Assembly: GCA_943372215.1 (NCBI GenBank)
Contig: CALRXU020000001.1
Coordinates: 248,001 to 312,000, forward strand
Reading direction: 5' to 3'
DNA from: UBA6183 sp943372215
GTDB taxonomy: Bacteria; Bacteroidota; Bacteroidia; UKL13-3
DNA length: 64,000 nucleotides
The notes under the pieces are model-generated. The model was not told the origin of the DNA, made no database searches, and saw nothing but the letters and a program-made list of their open reading frames with translations. Of the stretch, positions 44,301 to 52,126 are shown in pieces. A program made the translations under genes and the position numbers. The stretch's first letter is position 1, and each line of letters begins with the position of its first letter.

Positions 44301-44370
44301 GGTTATTGGTTATCGGTTATTGGTTATCGGTTATTGGTTATTGGTTATTGGTTATCGGTTATCGGTTATT
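44301..44370. repeat. Tandem heptamer repeat (GGTTATY)10
   Basis: Ten uninterrupted copies of a 7-base unit, GGTTATT or GGTTATC, run from 44301 to 44370, with the seventh base in the order T C T C T T T C C T. A degenerate copy (GGTTGAT) follows. It lies in the 808-bp non-coding stretch between mrp and the HD-ATPase gene, not inside an ORF. Slippage at such repeats can change spacing between elements, but no promoter is seen close by. Confidence 0.95.
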
Positions 44371-45024
44371 GGTTGATTAGTTATTAGTTTGTAAGGTTTC
44401 CCGATTCGCTTTGCTCTCGGGATTAATTCGACTACGTTTTTTCTGCGAAAGATCTGTCTCATTTAATTGGTTATAAGTTATTGGCTTGTGAGGTTAGTTG
44501 AGGGTAAATTTGATTGGCAGGGTTAGTGTGATTGCCGCCTTTTTGCATTAAATTCAGAAATAAAGAGACAATGGAATATTTGGCAAACTCCAAACAAGTA
44601 TTTAGCGCAATTCAAGAAATTGTAATTTTAAATCATATCATACTATTGGTAAGGTAAAGAATCTATTTCCTATTTTTCGCTCCCTTTTAACCATTTTACG
44701 CAGCGTCACAAAAGTTTCATACTCTCAAAAAGGGTGTTTCGGAAAGTAAATACCCCGTTTTAGAAAAAAGAGTGTTTTCCCTATGAAAAAAAAGGGTTTT
44801 TACTCTTAATTTGAAATACGGTTTGGAGTGGGTTTCTTAAAATTAATTTTTAACGATTTCATTTAAGTAAGGGGCTATAATACTATTTAAAAAAAAAACG
44901 AAAATGCATCAATCTTCTCTATTTTTATACACACATGGAGGCAAAACGCATACATATAAACAAGTTTGGGGCAAGGCAGAAATAAACAAGCCATAAATAA
45001 TAATCTTAAAAGAAACAATAGAAA
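44371..45024. other. Non-coding stretch upstream of the HD-ATPase gene
   Basis: No supported gene. It holds a small inverted repeat, TCCCGA at 44399-44404 with TCGGGA at 44417-44422, and a long AT-rich tract with repeated A/G-rich words at about 44725-44805. CTATTTTTATAC near 44917 resembles a -7 element imperfectly (TATTTTTA). The stretch marks the boundary between the core genes to the left and the AT-rich accessory region to the right. Confidence 0.6.
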
Positions 45025-47523
45025 ATGATAGATTTAGAAACAAATAATAGAATATTCAAAGCGGCATTTAATACTTCCATTTGGAAAAATGAAGATAAGA
45101 TTAAATACTTGACAGAAAATATTAGTTCAATTGAACGTTCAATAAAAGATCACCTTGAGAACATTAAAACAGATTTTCCACAGTTAACAGACCACTCGTT
45201 AACTCATTCTAGAATGTTATGGAATTATGCAAGTATAATAATAGGCGAATCCTCTGTTTTTCTTAACCCTTTAGAAGCATTCGTTTTACATATCACATTC
45301 CTAATACATGATTCGGGCATGTGCTATTCTATATTAAACAACATGCAAGAAATTCAACAAGATCCACTGTATTTAGATTATATAAAACAATATGGTGACA
45401 AAGAAGGTAATATTCAAGATGCACTTTTTTATGTTGTAAGGTTTAGACATGGTGATTTTGCATTACGTGTTGCAGTAGAAAAATTAAGTGATGGTAATTA
45501 TTTAATTAGCGATACGGCATTGAGAGAGGAATTAGGACTTATAATTGGTAAAATTGCTAAAAGTCACACATGTAATATAAATTATATAGATCGGGAATTT
45601 AGCTCTCGTTATTGCAATCCAAATTTCCCAACAGATTGGAGTATCGATTGTCAAAAACTATCATATATTTTAAGAACTGCAGATGCCGCTCACTTAGATA
45701 ATTTACGAACTCCTAAATCCAACAAATTAATTAAAGAAATTAATGGTATCTCCAGGGAGCATTGGACTTTTCAAAAGAAACTTGGATTCCCTGTAATTTC
45801 AGTTGACAACTTATTAGTATATACAACAAATACACCTTTTTACGAGAAAGAACAGAAGGCTTGGTGGTTTTGTTATGATGCTTTGAAAGTTCTTGACAAA
45901 GAGTTGAAGTCCGCAAATGAGTTTTTTGAAATAAAACAACAAGATAGTTTTCAAGCCAAGGGTGTAAAATCTATAAATGACACATTAGATTTAGGCAAAA
46001 ATTATATAAGAACAGAAGGTTGGACATCCATAGATACAAACGTTAAAGTTACGAGCCCTGTTCATATTGCTACAGAATTAGGAGGAATTCAATTATATGC
46101 AAATATTAATGTAGCCGTTCGTGAATTAATACAAAATAGTATTGACGCTATTAATTTATACCGAACACATACAGGACAAGACAATCCTGAAGTCGGAGAA
46201 CTAAAGGTTGCCATTGAACAAGAGGATGGTAAATACTTTTTAATAGTTACCGACAATGGGATTGGCATGAGCCAAACACTGTTAACCAATGAGTTGCTGG
46301 ATTTTGGAGGTTCCTATTGGAAAAGCAATAAATTTACGATTGACTTTGAAGGGATAAAAACTAAAGGTTTTGAATCTATTGGTAAATTCGGCATTGGTTT
46401 TTTTTCTGTTTTCATGCTTGGCAAAAGAATTAGTGTTACATCCTGGAAATTTGGTGAATCAATTGACAATATGAAAACTCTTGATTTTTATGATGGAATA
46501 AATTCAAACCCATTGTTGAGAACACCAACAAATGCAGAAAAAAATAGAGTTGTAGATAGAGGTACATCTATAAAAATAGAACTGGATATTGACCCATATG
46601 ACAAAAAGGGATTTATCGGAAATTCAAATTTTACTGATAATAAACTTTATAGCCTGATAAAGTTTTTCGTACCTGCTTGTAATGTGAAAATTACAACGAA
46701 GGAAGTCGATGGAACTGTAAGCACAATTTTACCAGAACATTTATTAAAACTTGATTTTAAAGATTTGCTTGACTTTACATATTTGCCAAGGGAAAATCAG
46801 ACTCATAGTGGCCTTATAGATGATCTTAAACAAATCAATATTAACTTAATTGAAATTAAAGAGGGGGAAACAATTCATGGTCAATTAGCCTTATTGCCAG
46901 ACATTCAAAATCAAACAATAGCTTCTGCCATAACTATATCCAAGGGTATTAGAGTTAAAGAAATTGGGGGTTTTGCAGGTTATATTAAGACTAATGATAT
47001 TATGTCAATCAAACGAGATTCTTTTTCGAAACTTATTCCATATGAAAGTATGTTGGAGTGGGCGAAAAAACAAATAGAAATGATACAGTCTTTAAATCTT
47101 ACCAATATATACCTCTTAAAGTATTGGGGTTTATTGATGACCTTTAAGTTGAATGACGACACATTGCCTATATTACTAAAAAAGGATAATGACAATTATT
47201 CTTTAGTTTCTATCTCTGAATTTCGAAATGATTTAAAAAAGATTTCTGAATTTAAAATTCATCGTGAAGGACATACAATATCAACAAGGTTACCATCTTG
47301 CGATGGCTATATAGATTTAAAATATCTTTTTAGCGTAGATGAAATCGTTAAAGATAGTGATATTGAAAAGTTGATTAAACATAAAGACTTAATTCATCAG
47401 ATAATTACAGAAATTTGGGGTGGATTTACACATACAGAGAATAATCTAATAGCAAAGGGGGGGTATAATTTTGACATGCCATATATGTTTATAGAAAGTT
47501 ATAAAAAGTCTAGCCTCCAATAG
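45025..47523 (+). CDS. HD-domain protein fused to an Hsp90-like (GHKL) ATPase
   Basis: An 832-residue protein not assigned to a named system. The N-terminal third looks like an HD phosphohydrolase: HSLTHSRMLW near residue 57, LIHDSGMCY near residue 91, RHGDFALR near residue 146 and DAAHLDNL near residue 219. From about residue 345 a GHKL ATPase follows: VRELIQNSIDAINLY near 364 (N box), VTDNGIGMS near 408 (G1) and GKFGIGFFSVFMLGKR near 452 (G2), much like HtpG. The C-terminal 280 residues show no clear domain. The AT-rich codon use and location at the edge of the accessory array suggest transfer. A stress or defence role is a guess. Confidence 0.8.
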   Translation: MIDLETNNRIFKAAFNTSIWKNEDKIKYLTENISSIERSIKDHLENIKTDFPQLTDHSLTHSRMLWNYASIIIGESSVFLNPLEAFVLHITFLIHDSGMCYSILNNMQEIQQDPLYLDYIKQYGDKEGNIQDALFYVVRFRHGDFALRVAVEKLSDGNYLISDTALREELGLIIGKIAKSHTCNINYIDREFSSRYCNPNFPTDWSIDCQKLSYILRTADAAHLDNLRTPKSNKLIKEINGISREHWTFQKKLGFPVISVDNLLVYTTNTPFYEKEQKAWWFCYDALKVLDKELKSANEFFEIKQQDSFQAKGVKSINDTLDLGKNYIRTEGWTSIDTNVKVTSPVHIATELGGIQLYANINVAVRELIQNSIDAINLYRTHTGQDNPEVGELKVAIEQEDGKYFLIVTDNGIGMSQTLLTNELLDFGGSYWKSNKFTIDFEGIKTKGFESIGKFGIGFFSVFMLGKRISVTSWKFGESIDNMKTLDFYDGINSNPLLRTPTNAEKNRVVDRGTSIKIELDIDPYDKKGFIGNSNFTDNKLYSLIKFFVPACNVKITTKEVDGTVSTILPEHLLKLDFKDLLDFTYLPRENQTHSGLIDDLKQININLIEIKEGETIHGQLALLPDIQNQTIASAITISKGIRVKEIGGFAGYIKTNDIMSIKRDSFSKLIPYESMLEWAKKQIEMIQSLNLTNIYLLKYWGLLMTFKLNDDTLPILLKKDNDNYSLVSISEFRNDLKKISEFKIHREGHTISTRLPSCDGYIDLKYLFSVDEIVKDSDIEKLIKHKDLIHQIITEIWGGFTHTENNLIAKGGYNFDMPYMFIESYKKSSLQ

Positions 47524-47528
47524 CCCCC

Positions 47529-47600
47529 TAGCTCACGCGCATTTATAATGCGTGTGTCAGTTTGCCCCCTGGCCCAAGCGCATCCATCAAGCGGGGGGAG
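47529..47600 (+). repeat. Dispersed repeat segment A, two degenerate copies
   Basis: Immediately after the HD-ATPase stop, GCTCACGCGCATTTATAATG and later CCCAAGCGCATCCATCAAGC match segment A, seen downstream of three other genes in this region (core GCATCC-GCAAGCGG). ACGCGCATT/AATGCGTGT around 47534 can form a hairpin. The rest of the gap to 47707 shows no repeat B, C or D match that I can support. Confidence 0.6.
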
Positions 47601-47707
47601 ATAATTCATTGAAAACTTCTTTGTCCATTGTACATTCGTATCCTAATCAATTCAGTTTCTAAAAACTTGCATAGGGCAGATGTACACATTTGCCACGTAG
47701 TTAAAAA

Positions 47708-48511
47708 ATGAGAATAACAAGAGATTTGCTTCAACTTTTGACTTTGCTGGTAATGATTACTTCTTGTAAGCAGGTCGATGATGCTAACAAAAATCAAGTT
47801 GGCGATACTGTTAAAGCATCATCAGCCGATGCTTTGTACTCTAATAATAGTGCCGTAAAGAGTGCAACAAACAACAATCAAGTTGCCGATATTATTAAAA
47901 CATTATCAGCCGATACTTTGTACTCTAACAATAGTAACATAAAAAGTTTAACAAAATTTCGAGCGGACAGTTTTGTTCAATCGATTCTTAATACTAATGC
48001 ACAATACTGGACTTTTAGACCTGATAATGAAACCGTTCCTAAATATATTAAATCATTCAAACAGGCCGGTTTAAAGATAATTCACGCTTACTCAGACAGA
48101 AGCTATCCCCAAAAATCAAAACCATCACTATACAACCATTACGTATTATTTCTATTAGAATATCAAGATGAAAAATCGGCAATATCAGCATTTAAGACAT
48201 TTGCAATAGATGCAGAGAGCTTTGCTATTGACAAAGAACAAGTTGAAGGAAAGGATTATGAACGTATTAGGCTTATACATGGGTTTTCAAAATATGGAGG
48301 TCTTGTTGGACAGAAGGACAATCTTGTTATGACTCTTGTAGAAACTTGTGGCTATCTACATAAGTTTCGGTCTTGGGCTGACTATGAGAAGAATTTCATT
48401 GAATCAATATACACCGTGGTAGACAGTAGTTCAATAATATTAAATTCTGACTGTGGTAATATGAAATATGTAAAACAGAGAATAGGACAATTTTTACCAA
48501 GTAGAGAATAA
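47708..48511 (+). CDS. Lipoprotein of unknown function with a tandem internal duplication
   Basis: A 267-residue protein with a short signal and a plausible lipobox ending at Cys20 (LVMITSCKQ). Residues 29-54 and 57-82 are a tandem duplication with a 28-residue period: each starts NQVxD and contains SADxLYSNNS. The remainder (about 90-267) is a globular domain with YWTFRPDNETVPKYIK and YVLFLLEYQDEKSAISAFKT; I do not recognise a family. It is the first small gene of the repeat-punctuated array and has no obvious operon partner. Confidence 0.7.
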   Translation: MRITRDLLQLLTLLVMITSCKQVDDANKNQVGDTVKASSADALYSNNSAVKSATNNNQVADIIKTLSADTLYSNNSNIKSLTKFRADSFVQSILNTNAQYWTFRPDNETVPKYIKSFKQAGLKIIHAYSDRSYPQKSKPSLYNHYVLFLLEYQDEKSAISAFKTFAIDAESFAIDKEQVEGKDYERIRLIHGFSKYGGLVGQKDNLVMTLVETCGYLHKFRSWADYEKNFIESIYTVVDSSSIILNSDCGNMKYVKQRIGQFLPSRE

Positions 48512-48519
48512 CATAGTCT

Positions 48520-48747
48520 GGCTTAATCCCCAACTCAAGCGCATCCAGCAAGCGGCAATAGTCCTATGATGTGCGGGCAAAAATAATTCTAGGTCACAGA
48601 CCACAGGTCTGCGACAACTCCTTAAACATACTTCCTGCATAAGGTGAGTTTCGTTACCTCCATCTCAACCATTTTTAAGCCTATCAAATCGCAAAAAATA
48701 TGCTATTTTTGAAGTGCAAAACGTTGCTTTTAGATAGATTGCCGTTA
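48520..48747 (+). repeat. Mosaic repeat, segments A-B-D, with promoter element
   Basis: Segment A (CTCAAGCGCATCCAGCAAGC) at 48520-48561, segment B at about 48582-48700 and segment D at 48695-48747. B is nearly identical to 51012-51120. D carries TATTTTTG at 48704-48711, followed by GCAAAACGTTGCTTTTAGA, words shared with four other gaps. B also contains an inverted repeat (CAGACC-ACA-GGTCTG, extended to 48593-48615). The element fills the gap between the lipoprotein and DUF4184 genes and probably drives the latter. Confidence 0.85.
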
Positions 48748-48804
48748 CCACCACAACCATAGAAAGAATACCCTAAAAGAAATAAACGAAAAGACAAATA
48801 AGAA

Positions 48805-49536
48805 ATGCCATTTACATTTTCACATCCCGCAATAGTTTTACCCTTGACATTTTTGCCTCGACAATGGTTCTCATTGACTGGACTTGTAATTGGAAGCTTG
48901 ACACCAGACTTTGAGTACTTCATAAGAATGAAAGTTCAAAGTAATTATAGTCATACTTTAACGGGACTTCTTTGGTTTGACTTCCCTTTAGGACTTCTTC
49001 TTGCATACGTTTTTCATAATGTTGTTCGTAACAGTTTATTCGACAACCTACCGACCATTTTAAAATCACGACTAGTGACATTCAACCAATTTGACTGGAA
49101 TCGCCATTTCATAGGCAATTGGTTTGTAGTAACAACTTCAATTCTCATCGGTGCTGCTTCACACATTTTTTGGGACAGTTTTACACACGAACACGGGTAT
49201 TTCGTTCAAATAATTCCTGTATTACAAAACTCTGTGGATTTTTTAGGCAGACAAACCCCAATCTTGAAAATATTACAACATTCTTCAACTTTAATCGGTG
49301 TACTCGTAATTGTTTTTGCCATTTACAAAATGCCGGCAAACAAGATTGATAAAGAAGGTATAAATTTTAAATACTGGATAATAGCTGTGGGACTGACCTT
49401 TATAATTATTGCAATAAAATTTTTAAGCGGATTGGAACTGAAACAATACGGAAACGTAATAGTAACAGCGATTTCTGCAGTACTAATTTCATTAACATTG
49501 ACACCATGGCTAACAAGGACGAAAAAAAACAACTGA
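48805..49536 (+). CDS. DUF4184 family membrane protein
   Basis: A 243-residue protein of the DUF4184 family. The N-terminus MPFTFSHPAIVLPL and GLVIGSLTPDFEYFIRM near residue 27 are family hallmarks. SHTLTGLLWFDFPLGLLLAY near residue 50 and GAASHIFWDSFTHEHGYFVQ near residue 119 supply conserved His and Asp residues. Five to six hydrophobic helices are present. The pattern of His/Asp resembles membrane metal-dependent hydrolases such as YdjM/LexA-regulated families, but no activity is established. It is a solitary cassette-like gene flanked by mosaic repeats. Confidence 0.85.
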   Translation: MPFTFSHPAIVLPLTFLPRQWFSLTGLVIGSLTPDFEYFIRMKVQSNYSHTLTGLLWFDFPLGLLLAYVFHNVVRNSLFDNLPTILKSRLVTFNQFDWNRHFIGNWFVVTTSILIGAASHIFWDSFTHEHGYFVQIIPVLQNSVDFLGRQTPILKILQHSSTLIGVLVIVFAIYKMPANKIDKEGINFKYWIIAVGLTFIIIAIKFLSGLELKQYGNVIVTAISAVLISLTLTPWLTRTKKNN

Positions 49537-49571
49537 TAGTAACCACATTACTACTGGATACTACGATTAAT

Positions 49572-49701
49572 AAGCCAATTTTAAGCCGCCCCAACTTTTG
49601 TAAATCATTATTCCATTAATTTTTTTATGCCTTCGTCCTATCGCCAAAAAAAATATTTTATTTTTGAGTAATAAATATTGCTTTTAGATGGACTAACGTT
49701 A
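49572..49701 (+). repeat. Mosaic repeat, segments C-D, with promoter element
   Basis: Segment C at 49572-49644 (AAGCCAATTTTAAGCCGCCC through a CCATTAATTTTTT tract to CCTATCGCC) is shared with 51699-51770 and 52852-52913. Segment D at 49650-49701 carries TATTTTTG at 49659-49666 and CTTTTAGATGGACTAACGTT. No segment A is seen after the DUF4184 stop. The start codon of the next gene follows 32 bp downstream. Confidence 0.82.
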
Positions 49702-49733
49702 TACTGCATTTAAAAGGGAGTGACGTAGAAAAA

Positions 49734-50291
49734 ATGACAGCAATAACAAAGAAAATAGAGTTCAGGGTTTCGGAAACATTTGACCTAAATAGAAAAACGA
49801 CTGATTATTTCAAGAAATCAGGTTTTAAGCATATTGACGACAACTCAAGTAACAGTATAATAAGATTTGAACGTGGCTCAATTGCTTCAAATATGTGGAC
49901 GTTTAATCCATTGAATTGGAAATCCGAAATTAACATTGAAATAAATGGTGACAATGTTAAAGCAACCTTCAATATCAATGCAACAGGACAAATTCCCACA
50001 AACAAAGACGAAAGGCTTTGGGAGACATTTATTGGCAACTTTCAAAAATATATGCAAGACTCAACTTTTGACTACTCAACCGAAAATTCAAAGGCTTTGC
50101 AGACGACTAAGAACAAAAATTTAAAATATATCGGTTGGGCTGCACTTGGTGGAATAATTGGCGGAATACCAGCAGGACTAATCGCATATTGGACAGGAAT
50201 AAATACTATCACATCTATTGGAGCAGCATGCGGAGCAATTGCCCTTTTAACTAAAAAAATCAATGACGACAAAAATAAAAATGTCCAATAA
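49734..50291 (+). CDS. Small protein with C-terminal membrane segments, unknown function
   Basis: A 185-residue protein. The first 120 residues are soluble and mixed alpha/beta (FRVSETFDLNRKTTDYFKKS near residue 11; FERGSIASNMWTFNPLNWKS near residue 45). Then two hydrophobic segments follow, about residues 133-152 (GWAALGGIIGGIPAGLIAYW) and 155-170 (ITSIGAACGAIALL), and a lysine-rich tail. I do not recognise the family. It is alone between two non-coding gaps in the accessory array. Confidence 0.65.
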   Translation: MTAITKKIEFRVSETFDLNRKTTDYFKKSGFKHIDDNSSNSIIRFERGSIASNMWTFNPLNWKSEINIEINGDNVKATFNINATGQIPTNKDERLWETFIGNFQKYMQDSTFDYSTENSKALQTTKNKNLKYIGWAALGGIIGGIPAGLIAYWTGINTITSIGAACGAIALLTKKINDDKNKNVQ

Positions 50292-50469
50292 CAGCGACTA
50301 CAAGAAACTGGCGGTTCAGGATTAATTGAAGCTTTCCCGTAAGGGTAACAAGTGGTGCTTCGAATTGAAAATCAGCGAAGCTAATCCCAAACTTTTTAAA
50401 CCCACAAACCACTAAGCAAAATTTATACCCAAAAAAAATTCGATATCAACCACCTTTACCCAAAAGCAT
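50292..50469 (+). other. Gap without mosaic repeats but with nested inverted repeats
   Basis: This 178-bp gap lacks segments A-D. AATTGAAGC at 50324-50332 can pair with GCTTC at 50357-50361, and GCTTCG at 50357-50362 can pair with CGAAGC at 50376-50381. The two hairpins are mutually exclusive. CCCGTAAGGG near 50336 is a third small stem. No ORF or clear promoter is seen. Confidence 0.5.
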
Positions 50470-50973
50470 ATGAGTGAAGACATTATAAAAATACCAGCTA
50501 ACGAAAATGAAATTAAATTGTATTGTTTTGTTGGCGAAGCAATATGGAAAATCCAAATCGTTGAACAAGCTTTGAGCTGTTCAATTACTCTTAAAATGAA
50601 TCCAGCCGCAACAAAGGAACAGGCTGACGAGGTTTTAAAGAATCACCAAAGTATCACCTTAGGTAAGGCCATTAATATTGCAAGCAAAGAAAAACTATAT
50701 GACTCATCTCTGCAAGATGAACTACATGCATTCTTAGACCAAAGAAATTGGTTGGTTCACAAAGCTATGGCTGAGAACTGTCATGACAAAAATTGGGAAA
50801 ACGAAAAGGAAAAATTATTTAAGAAAATTAAATCAATTTCGGACAAAGCAGAAAGTATTCAACGTGAAATAGAATTTGACATGATAAGCTTTTGTACCAT
50901 GAAAGGTAAAGATATGTCTAAAATTCTCGCATTATTAAAACTACAAGAACAAGGAATAAGGATTAGAAAGTAG
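50470..50973 (+). CDS. HEPN-like small protein
   Basis: A 167-residue, largely helical protein. It contains DQRNWLVHKAM near residue 90, that is R-x4-H, the catalytic signature of HEPN ribonucleases, preceded by a long helix and followed by a charged helix pair. AIWKIQIVEQALSCSITLKM near residue 25 resembles the first HEPN helix. HEPN proteins act as toxins or effectors in many bacterial conflict systems. No nucleotidyltransferase antitoxin lies beside it, so it may be a solitary or non-toxic member. Call rests on one motif and helix pattern. Confidence 0.5.
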   Translation: MSEDIIKIPANENEIKLYCFVGEAIWKIQIVEQALSCSITLKMNPAATKEQADEVLKNHQSITLGKAINIASKEKLYDSSLQDELHAFLDQRNWLVHKAMAENCHDKNWENEKEKLFKKIKSISDKAESIQREIEFDMISFCTMKGKDMSKILALLKLQEQGIRIRK

Positions 50974-50975
50974 GC

Positions 50976-51165
50976 TCATAGCTCACCGGCATCCCGCAAG
51001 CGGCACAAGTTATTCTAGCCCACAGGTCTGCGACAACTCCTTAAACATACTTCCTGCATAAGGTGAGTTTCGTCACCTCCACCTCAACCATTTTTAAGCC
51101 TATCAAATAGTTAAAAAATATGCTATTTTTGAGAAGCAAATATTATTTTTAACCCAACTACCAAA
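50976..51165 (+). repeat. Mosaic repeat, segments A-B-D, with promoter element
   Basis: Segment A (CTCACCGGCATCCCGCAAGC) at 50976-51009 starts 3 bp after the HEPN-like stop. Segment B at 51012-51120 matches 48582-48700 at nearly every base over about 100 bp, but lacks the left arm of the CAGACC/GGTCTG palindrome. Segment D at 51115-51165 has TATTTTTG at 51124-51131; its 3' end has diverged from the other copies. Confidence 0.85.
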
Positions 51166-51238
51166 GCAAGTAAGGTCGTTTGGGGTGGAAAAATAAAAAC
51201 CAATAGATTATTAGTCATGCACAAAAAACTTAGCCTCA

Positions 51239-51571
51239 ATGGACACTGAAAATAAACCAATTTATTTAAAGAAGTCAGCTACATACTTCAAAATTTATGG
51301 CAGTCTATTTTTATTTTCACTTGTGATGTCATCAATAGTCCGACCGTTATTAAAAAGTTATTCTGACCTACTCGATCTCCTTATAGCATTACCGTTTCTT
51401 TCTGTTTTCATTATGGCACCCATGGGACTATTTTACAGTTGGAAAAGTTCTAAAAATAATGAAGGTCTGCCAAAGACACGGTTTAAATATTTCATGAGTC
51501 ATCTGTTTTTTTGTATTTTAATCCTTATCAGTATATCAATCATGGTAAGTGATCTTACAAAACTGTTTTGA
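51239..51571 (+). CDS. Small three-helix membrane protein, unknown function
   Basis: A 110-residue protein with three hydrophobic segments: about residues 20-35 (YGSLFLFSLVMSSIV), 47-65 (LIALPFLSVFIMAPMGLFYS) and 86-104 (MSHLFFCILILISISIMVSD). Short charged loops lie between. No family recognised. It is isolated between two mosaic repeat blocks and reads in the same direction as its neighbours. Coding status rests on clean start, hydrophobic pattern and position. Confidence 0.6.
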   Translation: MDTENKPIYLKKSATYFKIYGSLFLFSLVMSSIVRPLLKSYSDLLDLLIALPFLSVFIMAPMGLFYSWKSSKNNEGLPKTRFKYFMSHLFFCILILISISIMVSDLTKLF

Positions 51572-51672
51572 TAAATTGAATGAACAAATTAGGGGGCAAC
51601 ACCCGCAGAGACAGGTTAGTTAAACTATAATTTAATCTAATTGCCATATAATCAATTAGATAATCAAAAACC

Positions 51673-51830
51673 ATTTGCTATTGCATACTATGATATAAAA
51701 GCCAATTTTAAACGCCCCGCCTTTTGTAAATCTTTATTCCATTAATTTTTTATGTCTTCGTTGTATCATCTAAAATACCCTATTTTTGGGTAACAAAACA
51801 TAGTCATTAGACAGGCTTACTTTAGGTACC
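51673..51830 (+). repeat. Mosaic repeat, segments C-D, with promoter element
   Basis: Homology to the 52.8-kb copy begins around 51673 (TTGCTATTGCATACTAT). Segment C is at 51699-51770 and segment D at 51772-51830, with TATTTTTG at 51781-51788 and CATTAGACAGGCTTAC after it. The antitoxin ORF starts 27 bp downstream, so this element probably drives the Fic toxin-antitoxin pair. Confidence 0.82.
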
Positions 51831-51856
51831 ATTCTGAAACGACAGCTTGCAGAAGA

Positions 51857-52126
51857 ATGAGTCAAGAAAATAGTATATTCGTAATTGTCTTAAAACAAAT
51901 AAACATGTATAGTACGTTGGAAATAGATAGAAATAACCTGACAATTATGGGGGTTAAATTTTCTGATTTGAGAACATTAGAAAGCATAGCGAATGCTCTT
52001 GGAAGTAATATGTTTGAAGGTTTTGAGCCAACACAAAAAGGAGTTGAAATTATTAGAGACTACGTAACAGGAAAAATTTCATTAAGTGAATTGGTAATAT
52101 TTGCCAAACAAAAAGCCTATGTCTGA
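51857..52126 (+). CDS. VbhA-like antitoxin of a Fic toxin
   Basis: 89 residues. The C-terminal half carries the class I Fic inhibitory motif (S/T)xxxE(G/N) as SNMFEG near residue 50, followed by FEPTQKGVEIIRDYVTGKIS, which matches VbhA-type antitoxins. In such pairs the Glu of the antitoxin blocks the ATP gamma-phosphate site of Fic. A later start at Met17 (51905) is possible. The stop overlaps the Fic start by 8 bp, as expected for coupled toxin-antitoxin genes. Confidence 0.82.
   Translation: MSQENSIFVIVLKQINMYSTLEIDRNNLTIMGVKFSDLRTLESIANALGSNMFEGFEPTQKGVEIIRDYVTGKISLSELVIFAKQKAYV

Noticed and set aside
44301..44370. CRISPR array
   Set aside because: The heptamer units are contiguous with no spacers, and no cas genes are present.
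44571..44657. A 28-codon ORF in the gap before the HD-ATPase gene
   Set aside because: Too short, no clear promoter or conserved motif, and the codons look like background AT-rich sequence.
48684..48923. Minus-strand ORF across the repeat D and the DUF4184 start
   Set aside because: It covers a non-coding repeat and the opposite strand of a well-supported gene, with no recognisable domain.
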